From assembly GCA_002719955.1 (NCBI GenBank), contig PBFW01000070.1:1-64000 (forward strand): 64,000 nucleotides of DNA. Direction: 5' to 3'. Source of the stretch: Deltaproteobacteria bacterium. Its GTDB lineage: Bacteria; Myxococcota_A; UBA9160; UBA4427. The translations under genes and the position numbers were made by a program. Positions 51,781-60,316 of the stretch are shown piece after piece. The notes beneath the pieces were generated by a model, which ran no database searches, had not been told where the DNA came from, and worked only from the letters and a program-made list of their open reading frames with translations. Numbering within the stretch: position 1 is the first letter of the stretch; each line of letters opens with the position of its first letter.

Positions 51781-54060
51781 TTATTTCGCTTCGTCGGGAA
51801 GAAGTCGGGACCAATCGTTCTGGCTCAGGATCCAGAGCTGATGGATCGCTCGCGTCGCAGCGACATGCAGCATGCGTCGTGAAGCGGGATCGTCTGGATA
51901 GGTCCGATCGGAAGCGTCCGGGATGACGACGTAGTCGAATTCGAGTCCCTTGACGTGGGGGACCGATGTGATGTCGACGCCGGGCTTGAACGAGAAGGAG
52001 CCGTCGAGGACGAGGCGCACGGGCAGCTGATGTCGCAGGGACGCGTGGAGCCGTTCCGCGGTCTGGTCCTCACGTGCGATGATCGCGACCTGTGCGCTGC
52101 CTTCGCGGGTCAGTAGGTCGCTGAGCGTCTCCGCCACGACGATCGAGGCATGCATTTCGCTCGAGAAGAGTGACCGCGAGATCGGGGCTCCCCCCTTGGT
52201 CGCAGTGGGTGCTTGGGTCGGAGCCAATGGCCCAAGCACCGCGTGGCCGAACTCGACGATCGGACGCGTGCAGCGATAGCTCGTTTCGAGGGTCACCGGG
52301 GCCGCGCGCCCCTTTCCGAGCGCCGCCATCACCGCCTCCCAGCTCTCGAAATGAGTGCCGGTGCCGATCTGCTGAGCGGGGTCGCCCGCGACCGTCACGC
52401 TGCCATGCTCGGTGACAGCCCTCCCGAGCACCAATAATTCCACCCGTGAGAGTTCCTGTGCCTCGTCCAGGACCAGATGCGTGTAGGGCTTCACGGCGCT
52501 GTGAGCGGAGAGTGGACGTCCGGTTTTCAGACGATCGAGTTCGAGGAGGAGCGCGAAATCTTCCACATCGATCGTTGCTGCGTCTTCGGTCGAGGTCCCC
52601 TCGTCGAGTTTGCGCCCATCGACGGCGGTGCGTCGCGCGACCGGGATATGTTCGAATTGCTCCTCCGCTGTTAGCGAATATTGCAGGCGGGAGTGCAACA
52701 GAAATCTGTCGATCGTGCTTTTCGGTAATTCTCCACGGGCGTCGCGCAAGACCCTTTCGAGCAATTCGCGATCGCCCAGGAGTCGCTCGCGATCCCCGAG
52801 CGGACTGAGGAAAAGTTCCTTTTCGTGGGCAAAGACCAGGCTGGCCTTTCGGCTCTCCGCATCACTCATGTCGTGCTTGATCTGCTCGAATGCGTCTTCG
52901 AGACGCTGGAGCGGGGTTTCGGCTTCACACCCCCGGTAGAGCTCGCCGAAGCGTGCTTCGCTCATGAGTGTGCGGTCGATCTTCGCGGCGCAGCTGCGTC
53001 CCGCCTCTTCGGCCAGGGCGGGCAGGTTCGCGCAGAGTGCGGGATGGCGCTTCAAACCGATGACGGAAGGCGGAGTCGACACCGCGAGTCGGGTCGGCAG
53101 TTCGGGGAATAGATCTGCAGCTCGCTCGGCAAACCACCCATCCACGGTCGTGACCGGAACCCTCTTCATTCCGAGTTCTGCGAGCAGCGAGCGGGCCAGG
53201 CGCACGAGTCCCTCTTCGGGAACGATGACCATCAGGTTCCCGGGTGCATGGCGATCCGGGTCCTGGTGGGTGAGATGGGCGAGACGATGGAGCGCCACGG
53301 TGGTCTTGCCGCAGCCCGCACCGCCCAGGATCAGCAGGGGGCGCTCGGCCTCATGGGTGAGGGCTCGGTATTGCTGCGCATCGAGCAGTGATGAGATCAC
53401 CGGCATCTTCTCTCCCGAGCGACCGGTGCCGATGGTGCGCTTCGGCAGCCCGCCGCCTTCCGCCCCGGCGAGGGTGGGGTGTCGTCCGGTGGGATCTCGT
53501 GCCCATTCGCCGTCGCCTCGGCGGCGGAGCGAGTTCTCCGCGGTTTGGATATGGACGAGTTCACCCTCTTCGAATGCGAGAAGGCGCCGCTTCAGCAGCA
53601 CACCTTCGACCGAGCGGCCGGGTAGATCCTGCTCATAATCATCGCCTTCGGCGTATTGGAAAAAGATCTGGGCGAGCGGGGCCTCGCGCCAGTCGACGAT
53701 CGCAAAATGGCTTCGGGTGTCGACGAAGCTGTGTTGGCCGAGCAGCACGTCGCGCAGGCCGCGCTCGGTCTCGAGCTGCATATGTGCAAAATAGGGCAGC
53801 TGGAGATCCGGGAGTTTCGCGTCCCCGCGGATTCTTGTCGTGGCCCGCGCGCGTTGAGCCTCCGCGGCGACGGCGGCGCGATCATCGATATCCGCCTCTC
53901 CCAGATCTCCCCGCAGTGATGACATCTCACGACGGCCGGGCTCGTCATTGCGTGGCCCGGTCGCCTTCTCGACGGAGTCGCGTACCGCGCAGAGGAGTCG
54001 CGTTTCTTCCTCGATGATCGATTCTTCGTCGGCGCTGAGCTCGAACTCGGATTGTGACAT
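51781..54060 (-). CDS. HelD-like UvrD-family ATPase
   Basis: The 759-residue protein has an acidic coiled-coil N-terminus, then AIVDWREAPLAQIFFQY, the HelD-specific segment (DWR-x-P). Superfamily I ATPase motifs follow: Walker A GGAGCGKTT (about 248), Walker B LVLDEAQELSRVE, GDPAQQ, TLETSYRCTRPIVEF, VKGLEFDYVVIPD and VAATRAIHQLW. HelD proteins release stalled RNA polymerase, and some relatives (HelR) protect against rifamycins. GAGAGGG precedes the ATG. It lies 60 bp behind a MarR gene on the same strand, suggesting control in response to a small molecule. Confidence 0.88.
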   Translation of the reverse strand: MSQSEFELSADEESIIEEETRLLCAVRDSVEKATGPRNDEPGRREMSSLRGDLGEADIDDRAAVAAEAQRARATTRIRGDAKLPDLQLPYFAHMQLETERGLRDVLLGQHSFVDTRSHFAIVDWREAPLAQIFFQYAEGDDYEQDLPGRSVEGVLLKRRLLAFEEGELVHIQTAENSLRRRGDGEWARDPTGRHPTLAGAEGGGLPKRTIGTGRSGEKMPVISSLLDAQQYRALTHEAERPLLILGGAGCGKTTVALHRLAHLTHQDPDRHAPGNLMVIVPEEGLVRLARSLLAELGMKRVPVTTVDGWFAERAADLFPELPTRLAVSTPPSVIGLKRHPALCANLPALAEEAGRSCAAKIDRTLMSEARFGELYRGCEAETPLQRLEDAFEQIKHDMSDAESRKASLVFAHEKELFLSPLGDRERLLGDRELLERVLRDARGELPKSTIDRFLLHSRLQYSLTAEEQFEHIPVARRTAVDGRKLDEGTSTEDAATIDVEDFALLLELDRLKTGRPLSAHSAVKPYTHLVLDEAQELSRVELLVLGRAVTEHGSVTVAGDPAQQIGTGTHFESWEAVMAALGKGRAAPVTLETSYRCTRPIVEFGHAVLGPLAPTQAPTATKGGAPISRSLFSSEMHASIVVAETLSDLLTREGSAQVAIIAREDQTAERLHASLRHQLPVRLVLDGSFSFKPGVDITSVPHVKGLEFDYVVIPDASDRTYPDDPASRRMLHVAATRAIHQLWILSQNDWSRLLPDEAK

Positions 54061-54120
54061 GGCGGCCCTCTCAGCATGCGGACCATCGGGCGCTAGCCGG
54101 ACTCCCCGAGTGAGATCGTA

Positions 54121-54597
54121 TCAGGATGTCGCCGACTCGAACACGGAGAGCAGTTTGCCGAGGTCGCGATTCAATCGCTGCATGAGGGCCTCGCCCAGTT
54201 CCGCCGCGAGCTCTTCCTCGATCTCCTGGAGTGTATCGAAACCCGCCAGGAGCGCGCTGTAACCTTCGGTCGTAAAGCGCACCAATTTGGCGCGACCGTC
54301 GCTCGGATCGGGAACTCGGCATAACACATCCGCCCGTTCCAACTCGGCCACGATCTGCCCTATGGCTTGCTTGGTGATTCCCATTCTTTCGGCGAGTGTC
54401 GTCATCCGGATCCCTTCGAGGGAGAGGTGGGGGAAGAGGGCGGTATGGGCGGGCCGCAGGTGGAGTCCGCGCAGGGTTTCGCCCCGCGCCACGGCCCTCT
54501 CGTTGAAGAGGCGCGCCGTTCGGATCAGGAGGTGCCCCGTGCTGGCTCGCTTTGCGGCCTCGAAGTCGCGCTCGATGTCGTCTCTGGATTTAGCCAC
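54121..54597 (-). CDS. MarR-family transcriptional regulator
   Basis: The 158-residue winged-helix protein starts at GTG 54597 with AAGGAAG upstream. It has LRPAHTALFPHLSLEGIRMT, TLAERMGITKQAIGQIVAEL (recognition helix), and the wing DPSDGRAKLVRFTTEGYSAL. It probably represses itself, the HelD-like gene downstream and perhaps the divergent gene at 54725, through the inverted repeat at 54610-54627. The ligand is unknown, perhaps an aromatic acid or an antibiotic. Confidence 0.92.
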   Translation of the reverse strand: MAKSRDDIERDFEAAKRASTGHLLIRTARLFNERAVARGETLRGLHLRPAHTALFPHLSLEGIRMTTLAERMGITKQAIGQIVAELERADVLCRVPDPSDGRAKLVRFTTEGYSALLAGFDTLQEIEEELAAELGEALMQRLNRDLGKLLSVFESATS

Positions 54598-54609
54598 TCG
54601 TTCGACTTC

Positions 54610-54627
54610 CTTGACTACTTGGTCAAG
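54610..54627. promoter_or_regulatory. Putative MarR operator (CTTGAC-N6-GTCAAG)
   Basis: This perfect 6-6-6 inverted repeat lies 13 bp upstream of the marR-type start codon, in the promoter shared with the divergent gene at 54725. Size and symmetry fit a MarR dimer. It overlaps the 14-mer that recurs at 60817-60830. Confidence 0.6.
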
Positions 54628-54724
54628 TGACTTTATCGTCTACCCCGATTTCGGGGGGGTTCCCCAGAAGGATTCTCCTCATTCCGACACTGGACTCCAA
54701 AGGAACCCCGCTCGGAGGACACCC

Positions 54725-55687
54725 GTGAGAACGACATTTCGCTACCCGGATCCGCCCATCCTGCTCGAGAACGTGATCGGGGATCTCGGGGATGTGCTCG
54801 GTCTGCTCGAACGCAACGCCCCTTATACTCCGCTCGGAGGATGGTTCCGGCCGGGTCACGACGGCGATGAGACGATGAGTCCCATGTGGTTCCAGAAGAC
54901 CTGGATGGGCGGGGAGTGTGACGTCGAGGGCTCCAGTGTCTTCGTCAAGCACGAACGCGTCATCGAAACGGTGAAGCAGTTCTATGACGCGGAAGTCGTG
55001 ATCCCGCATACCCTCTTCGTGAATCTGATGGTGGGGATTCCCGAATGCGGTCCGGTACATACGGACAACCCGCTCTTTCGGGGTCGCACTCGAATGAATA
55101 CGCCGATGCAATTGCTTCGCACGATGCTCTGGTCGGGACTCTTCGCTGAATGGGCGACCGCGCAGGCGACCTCGATCTGGTGGATGAATGACGTCGATGG
55201 GGGCGGGATCGCGTACTGGCCCGAAGGACCCGACAAGCCGCCGGCTCGGCATGTGGGGGCGATGGCCAATACATCGATCGTTGGTGATAACCACGGCATG
55301 TTCCATCAGGTGGAGCCCGTGGGGCCCTTCGACGGGGAAACGCAGCTCGTGAGTCAGGTGGCCGAGTTGGCTCCCGCAAACGATGGCAGCGGGGATTGGG
55401 CGGTGACGGATCACGGCGTGGAGAGCCTTCGAGCACCGCTCGACGATATCCGGGTGAGCGTTCTGTGGAAGGCGGACGTCTTTCCGACGGAGGAGGAGCG
55501 CCTTCGGGTCGAGGCCGACACGCTGTCTTTCGAGGATGTGGCACGCATCTTCAACGAGGACCTCGCGGAGCAGGGTCTCGATTTTCGATTCGACGCCAAG
55601 AAGGTCGACGATCTCGAGCATGCGGCCGAACTCGCCGAGATCTACCCTCAGCCCATCCCGGTCGGCACTCGCAAGAGCGCGTTCTAG
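54725..55687 (+). CDS. Unknown protein, possibly a non-haem iron dioxygenase-like fold
   Basis: The gene starts at GTG 54725, which CGGAGGACACCC precedes, giving 320 residues. I do not recognise a named family. A possible 2-His-1-Asp facial triad is His112-x-Asp114 (GPVHTDNPLFRG) and His194 (NHGMFHQVEPVG), spaced as in Fe(II)/2-oxoglutarate or phytanoyl-CoA-like dioxygenases. The region between is rich in Trp (IWWMNDVDGGGIAYWPEG). It has no signal peptide or membrane segment. It is divergent from MarR and is followed by a P450 after 78 bp, suggesting a role in an oxidative pathway. Confidence 0.75.
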   Translation: MRTTFRYPDPPILLENVIGDLGDVLGLLERNAPYTPLGGWFRPGHDGDETMSPMWFQKTWMGGECDVEGSSVFVKHERVIETVKQFYDAEVVIPHTLFVNLMVGIPECGPVHTDNPLFRGRTRMNTPMQLLRTMLWSGLFAEWATAQATSIWWMNDVDGGGIAYWPEGPDKPPARHVGAMANTSIVGDNHGMFHQVEPVGPFDGETQLVSQVAELAPANDGSGDWAVTDHGVESLRAPLDDIRVSVLWKADVFPTEEERLRVEADTLSFEDVARIFNEDLAEQGLDFRFDAKKVDDLEHAAELAEIYPQPIPVGTRKSAF

Positions 55688-55765
55688 GCGGAGGCTGATC
55701 TTTCAGGCTGTGCGCGCAGCCATTGAAATGGGCGACACGACACATGCCGCTCCCAGGAGATCAGC

Positions 55766-56980
55766 ATGTCGGGTCCAGATTTTGACATCAATGACCTTTC
55801 GATTCCGCCGGATGAAGAGGCAGAATCGCTCGCTTGGCTTCGTCGAAATGATCCGGTCCACTGGGACGAGAAGAATGGTTGCTGGCTTCTGACCCGACAC
55901 GCCGAGGTCAAGGAGGTATTGCGGCACGCGGAACTCTTCTCGTCGCAGCCGCATGGTCCCTGGCACGCCTTCGAGAGCCATTTTTCGATTCAGGCCGAAG
56001 ACGGAGCTCCCCATCATCGCACCCGGACCGTCGTGAGCCGTGGTTTTACACCGCGGGCCACTAAATATCTGGCCGAAAGAGTGCGGCGCTATACCGATGA
56101 GGCCATCGACGCGGTCGCCCGGGCGGGGCATTGCGATCTGGTTCAGGACATCGCCGTACCGGTTCCGATGCGGATCATCGCGGACATGTTGGGGCTCGAG
56201 ACGGGCTTCGATCTGTTTCGAAGCTGGGTCGATGCCGTGACGACGACGATGTCCGATGCGTCTCGGACCGTGACCGATGATCGAAGGGAGACCGCTCGCG
56301 AGTTCGAAGCGCATATCCGGGCCGTCGTCGAGGAACGCTCGCGAAAGCCGGGGGACGACCTGATTTCCACGATGCTTTCCGGTCGCGGGGAGGGCGTCTT
56401 CGAGTCCTTCGAACGCGAGCCCTTCCCCGGAATCCCGGAAGGCGACGGTGTGCTGGGGTTCATTTCGTTCCTGGTCCTTGCCGGGAGCGAGACCACGCGG
56501 CACGCGATCTCCCTGGGCATGCGCGCGCTCATCGAGAACCCGGACCAGCGCGAGCGGCTGCGTGCCCATCCGGAATTGCTCGGGTGCGCGACCGAGGAGA
56601 TCCTGCGATGGGTGGCCCCCGTGCGGGCGATGCAGCGCACGGTCATGCACGACACGGAGCTGGCGGGGCGAGAGCTCGAAAAGGGCAATCGCATCGTCAT
56701 GGTCTACGCCTCGGCCAATCGTGACGAAGCGGTTTTCGAGGAGCCCGATCGCTTCCTGGTCGATCGCAGCCCCAACGATCACGTGAGTTTCGGTTTCGGC
56801 ACGCATTTCTGTCTGGGGGCCAATTTGGCACGGATGGAGATCGGGAACGCCGTTCAGCGTCTGATCGAGCGCTTGCCCGATCTCGAGCTCGCGCCGGGAA
56901 CCGAAGCGACGCGCTTCCCCTCGGCCATTGTGAACGGTCTCGCACATATGCCGACGGTCTTTACGCCGACCTCCGTTTGA
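55766..56980 (+). CDS. Cytochrome P450 (CYP125/142-like length and motifs)
   Basis: The 404-residue P450 shows HHRTRTVVSRGFTPRATKYL (C-helix), I-helix VLAGSETTRHAISLGMRALI with the canonical Glu-Thr, ExxR in EEILRWVAPV, and the haem loop VSFGFGTHFCLGANLARMEI. The APV-x-AMQRTV and NEDV/ANRDE patterns resemble P450s that oxidise steroid side chains or fatty acids, but I cannot assign the substrate. A probable terminator follows at 56992. Confidence 0.94.
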   Translation: MSGPDFDINDLSIPPDEEAESLAWLRRNDPVHWDEKNGCWLLTRHAEVKEVLRHAELFSSQPHGPWHAFESHFSIQAEDGAPHHRTRTVVSRGFTPRATKYLAERVRRYTDEAIDAVARAGHCDLVQDIAVPVPMRIIADMLGLETGFDLFRSWVDAVTTTMSDASRTVTDDRRETAREFEAHIRAVVEERSRKPGDDLISTMLSGRGEGVFESFEREPFPGIPEGDGVLGFISFLVLAGSETTRHAISLGMRALIENPDQRERLRAHPELLGCATEEILRWVAPVRAMQRTVMHDTELAGRELEKGNRIVMVYASANRDEAVFEEPDRFLVDRSPNDHVSFGFGTHFCLGANLARMEIGNAVQRLIERLPDLELAPGTEATRFPSAIVNGLAHMPTVFTPTSV

Positions 56981-56991
56981 AGCGACTCCGA

Positions 56992-57025
56992 CCGGCGGTG
57001 CTGATGGGCCCACCTTCGGTTTTTT
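56992..57025 (+). terminator. Probable intrinsic terminator after the P450
   Basis: CCGGCGGTG (56992-57000) pairs with CACCTTCGG (57011-57019) with one G-T wobble and one mismatch, with a ten-base loop. Six T residues follow (57020-57025). It lies 12 bp after the P450 stop and before the convergent gene. Confidence 0.55.
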
Positions 57026-57059
57026 CGGGAGTGGTGCGGGATGAGTGCGCGGTCTGGAA

Positions 57060-58076
57060 TCAGGCCGTCTCGAGGGCTTCGCTGCGGTGCCGAACCTCGC
57101 GGCTCGCCGCCGGGGGAATCGGCTGCGTCGCGTGAAATCGGCGACGGCCCCGGAGATGGTTCGAGAGAGGCGCACTCGAAACGTAGTGCAGACCGCGGCG
57201 AATCTGTGAGACGGTTCGGCGTGCGACGGCCTCGGCGCCCGGCTCCGTGAGCGTTTCGACGTCGGGTACGACGAGGGTGCGATAGTGGATCCGGATATCG
57301 TCCACATAGTGGCGGGCGGTCGGATTCTCGCTCTCCGTGTGAACGACCCAGGCTTCGGGGGGAAGCTTGCGGGTGCGTGTGGCCTCGATGAAGGATTCGA
57401 GGATCGGGACTTCGTCCGATTTCGAGTCGCATAGCACCAGAACATCTGTCCGAGAAAGCAGCGCTTCGTCGGCCATCTCACGGGATTCGATGACCGCGGC
57501 CCCCTCCTCGCGCAGTTGTTGGCCGAGCGCCAGGCCCAGGGGATCCGCAGCGCACTGGATCACGACTCGGCGACTGCGAAGCTCGATCCCTCCTCCGACG
57601 AGGATATCGACGAGCCTCGTGTAGGCACTGTAATACGCGTCCGGATGCACGTGGTGCAGTGCGTGGTAGGCGGGCGGAGCGGATGCGCTGGGTCGGTAGG
57701 CATCGAGCATCTCGATCGGCTGGTGGTTGATGTCCAGGCCGCGGTAGCGGAGGATCACGACGAATAGACCCGTCTGGAGCGCGGCCAATACGACGGCGAA
57801 GGGGAGTGGGAGCAGGAGGGCGATGGCGGCTGTGAAGACGAGCTGCGTGACGTACTCGAGCACGAGGTGGCACCAGATATTTTGGCTTCGATACTCCCAG
57901 CAGACCTCGAGATCGCGATTGATCCACTCGTGATGAATCTGATGCGGATGAGCGAGCGCACGCAATAGAGCCGAACGCGACCCATGCATCAAGTGCAGGA
58001 GAACGTGGACACAGTCGAAGAAAATCGCCCCGGATAGCCATAGAAGGGGCCCCGCCGCGATCGCTAGCCAGACCAT
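57060..58076 (-). CDS. Fatty-acid-hydroxylase-superfamily protein fused to a Rossmann-like C-terminal domain
   Basis: The protein is about 338 residues. The N-terminal half (1-165) is membrane-embedded, with the di-iron histidine boxes H24-x3-H28, HPHQIHH (43-49) and H138-x2-HH (with TRLVDILVGGG after). This matches the fatty acid hydroxylase/sterol desaturase superfamily. The second half (165-300) is soluble, with RRVVIQCAADPLGLALGQQL, DVLVLCDSKSDEVPILESF and a basic tail, and resembles a degenerate SDR-like Rossmann unit. The order hydroxylase plus Rossmann-like domain recalls plant CER1/WAX2-type proteins. The start is uncertain (GTG 58094 is possible). It is downstream of the HsaA-like gene. 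Confidence 0.82.
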   Translation of the reverse strand: MVWLAIAAGPLLWLSGAIFFDCVHVLLHLMHGSRSALLRALAHPHQIHHEWINRDLEVCWEYRSQNIWCHLVLEYVTQLVFTAAIALLLPLPFAVVLAALQTGLFVVILRYRGLDINHQPIEMLDAYRPSASAPPAYHALHHVHPDAYYSAYTRLVDILVGGGIELRSRRVVIQCAADPLGLALGQQLREEGAAVIESREMADEALLSRTDVLVLCDSKSDEVPILESFIEATRTRKLPPEAWVVHTESENPTARHYVDDIRIHYRTLVVPDVETLTEPGAEAVARRTVSQIRRGLHYVSSAPLSNHLRGRRRFHATQPIPPAASREVRHRSEALETA

Positions 58077-58200
58077 TGCGCGAGAATAGGTCACCCAGGA
58101 TCCGCAAGGAATGCGCGGTTGGCAGATCCGCGCACGCCCAGCGGTCGATCGAGAGATCGCTGAGGAGGGTGAGGTGAGCTTTCGGATGTCGCGCGAATTC

Positions 58201-59451
58201 TCAGCGGGTGCGCACGATATCCGCCGGGAAGAACCCGAAATTAGGAGTCGAGATCTCCAGTCCGAGCAGGGCCTGCCCATAGACTCGTCCCCAGATATCC
58301 CAATCCATGCCGACGTGAGTCACGCCCGCTGCGACGTCGCGATAGGCCCGCTCCACCGGATCTCCCTGTGTAAGCCCGTGCGCGCCGCCGCGATAGATGA
58401 GGCTATCCACGACTTCGAGCAGCTGGCGAGCACAGAAGGACTGATTGCGCCGCCAGGCCGCACGTTTGAGCACCGTGGGGGCCTCGGCGCCGCTATAGGC
58501 CTCGGCGGTTTGGATGACATCGCGCAGGAGCATCGATTCCATCGAGTCGAGGCGCGCGGCAATATCGGCAATCCGTAGTTGTACCGACTGCGTGTCGGCG
58601 AGTTTCTCACCGAGCATATTCGTACGCGTTTCGAGCCTCGCCACGCTCGCTTCGAGCGCCCCGTTCGCGGCACCGATCAGCGCCGGTGTGATCGTCCAGC
58701 CCATCCAGTCCCATACTGGCACCCGGTACCAGACGCTGTCGTGGACACCATGCCCCTGCAACTTGATGCCTGCTTCCGGTGTTCGGTTGACATCGGCCCA
58801 GGCCACGGTGCGCGCTTCGGTGACGAATTGTTCACGAACGACGATGTCGTTGCTAGCCGTACCCTTCAGGCCCATGGCGTTCCAGGTGTCGACGATTTCG
58901 TACTCGCCTGCGGCGTGGTCGAGCAGGAAGAGCCGCATCTCCGGGACGGGGCCTGCTTCCTCGCGCAAGACGGGTGCGAGGATCACGTCCAGGTCACAGT
59001 TGTAGGAGCCGCTTGCGAGCTCCCAATGGCCATCGAGGATATATCCACCGTCGACAGGCCGCGCGCCACCCCGGCGGGGTGACCAGCCGGTCGAGGCGAT
59101 GCGTGCGTCTCGAACGGTGTCTCCGCTATTCCAGAGTTCCTCTTGCGTCTGCTCGGGGAAGAGGCCGAGGATCAGCTGATGCATCGAGTTGTTCTGGAAG
59201 ACCCAGGCGGTGCTCGCACAGCCGCGTCCGAGTTCGATCGAGATCTTGACATAGGCCGAGAAGTCGAGCTCGAAGCCACCGAAAGCCTTGGGCTGGAGGA
59301 TGCGGAAAAGACCCGCCTGCTTGAGGTCGGCGATCGACTCCTCGGGAATTCGCCGCTCCCGCTCGCAGCGTTCCGAACGCTCGGCGAGTTTCGGTACCAG
59401 GGTCCGCGCACGGTCGATGAGTTCTTCTTCTTGGGCGGATGTCTTCATCAT
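58201..59451 (-). CDS. HsaA-like flavin-dependent monooxygenase (acyl-CoA dehydrogenase fold), second copy
   Basis: The protein is about 416 residues and paralogous to the one at 41012. Shared markers are LKQAGLFRILQPKAFGGFEL, ELGRGCASTAWVFQNNSMHQ, WNAMGLKGTASNDIVVREQF, IYRGGAHGLTQGDPVERAYR and HVGMDWDIWGRVYGQALLGL. It probably hydroxylates a phenolic or cyclic substrate with reduced flavin from a separate reductase. A double ATG (59451/59448) with AGGA upstream sets the start. It lies 13 bp behind the unknown protein at 59465, so they form one operon with the hydroxylase fusion downstream. Confidence 0.87.
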   Translation of the reverse strand: MMKTSAQEEELIDRARTLVPKLAERSERCERERRIPEESIADLKQAGLFRILQPKAFGGFELDFSAYVKISIELGRGCASTAWVFQNNSMHQLILGLFPEQTQEELWNSGDTVRDARIASTGWSPRRGGARPVDGGYILDGHWELASGSYNCDLDVILAPVLREEAGPVPEMRLFLLDHAAGEYEIVDTWNAMGLKGTASNDIVVREQFVTEARTVAWADVNRTPEAGIKLQGHGVHDSVWYRVPVWDWMGWTITPALIGAANGALEASVARLETRTNMLGEKLADTQSVQLRIADIAARLDSMESMLLRDVIQTAEAYSGAEAPTVLKRAAWRRNQSFCARQLLEVVDSLIYRGGAHGLTQGDPVERAYRDVAAGVTHVGMDWDIWGRVYGQALLGLEISTPNFGFFPADIVRTR

Positions 59452-59464
59452 GGATTCCTGGGAT

Positions 59465-60316
59465 TCAGAGCTGAGCGATATCGGGGTCGACACCGGGAAC
59501 GACCGGGACGAAAGGAGCGATCAGCAGCGATCGTCCGCGCGTCCGGTCTTCGAGCGCTTTCCCGAGGTCGGCAAAATCTGTCTGCCAGATATCGAGTGGA
59601 TCAGATTCTACGAAGCAGGCGACGAGGATGCGAACACCGACGCCGGGCACCTCGGGTGCGGCCTTCGGCCACCAATCGGATTTCGGGAGTGGCGTGAAAC
59701 ACAGGGCCTGCGCGACGGCCGAATTCTCGAGCCGATCCGGAAGTGCATCGTGGAGGAGGGCGTCACGCAGCTCCTCGAGCGACTGTCCCGGTGAACACTC
59801 CAGCCAGGTCAGTACGAGGCCGGAGTAGCGATGATCCAGAACCAGTTCCGGCGGGACGCCGTCGGGGTCGCGCAGGGCACCACCGAGGTAGTCCCAGGTC
59901 CCCGCGAATAGCACATCGCGCTCTTCGTAGGTGCGACCCTGCTCGGCGAGTCGTTTCATCTGCTCTGCAACCCACGCCTGCTGGTCGGCCAGATGGTTTT
60001 TCTGGATCCACATTGTCGCCAGGAATGTGCCGCTCTCGGAAGGGTTTGCAATCGGGTTCTGGCGGGGCTCGCGAATCGCCTTGTGAGGGGCCGTTGCGAG
60101 CCAGCGCTGGGTCGCCATCGTGTAGGGCGCGAGGCTCCCCGCGGCGATCAGGTGATCGCGCTCGTACCAGCGATTCCAGGCGAGTTCATGCCCGGCATGC
60201 GGCTGCATGAGGCTAAAAATCGCGTGACCCAGTTCGACGCGTTCATCCGACATCTCTTGAAGTATGGCAGGCACGAGGCTCTGCCAAAAGGGCATCTGTG
60301 CAGGGGGGAGTTGCAC
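59465..60316 (-). CDS. Unknown protein, possibly EthD-like alpha/beta barrel
   Basis: This 283-residue soluble protein has two parts that could each be a dimeric alpha/beta-barrel unit: IFSLMQPHAGHELAWNRWYE with RDHLIAAGSLAPY, and later LVLTWLECSPGQSLEELRDA followed by VGVRILVACFVESDPL. The W-N-x-W-Y-E-R-D-H pattern recalls EthD-type or NIPSNAP-like domains. I do not recognise a closer family. The start is uncertain: GTG 60316, ATG 60295 or ATG 60253 are all in frame and none has a strong ribosome-binding site. It is first gene of the minus-strand unit with the HsaA-like enzyme. Confidence 0.65.
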   Translation of the reverse strand: MQLPPAQMPFWQSLVPAILQEMSDERVELGHAIFSLMQPHAGHELAWNRWYERDHLIAAGSLAPYTMATQRWLATAPHKAIREPRQNPIANPSESGTFLATMWIQKNHLADQQAWVAEQMKRLAEQGRTYEERDVLFAGTWDYLGGALRDPDGVPPELVLDHRYSGLVLTWLECSPGQSLEELRDALLHDALPDRLENSAVAQALCFTPLPKSDWWPKAAPEVPGVGVRILVACFVESDPLDIWQTDFADLGKALEDRTRGRSLLIAPFVPVVPGVDPDIAQL

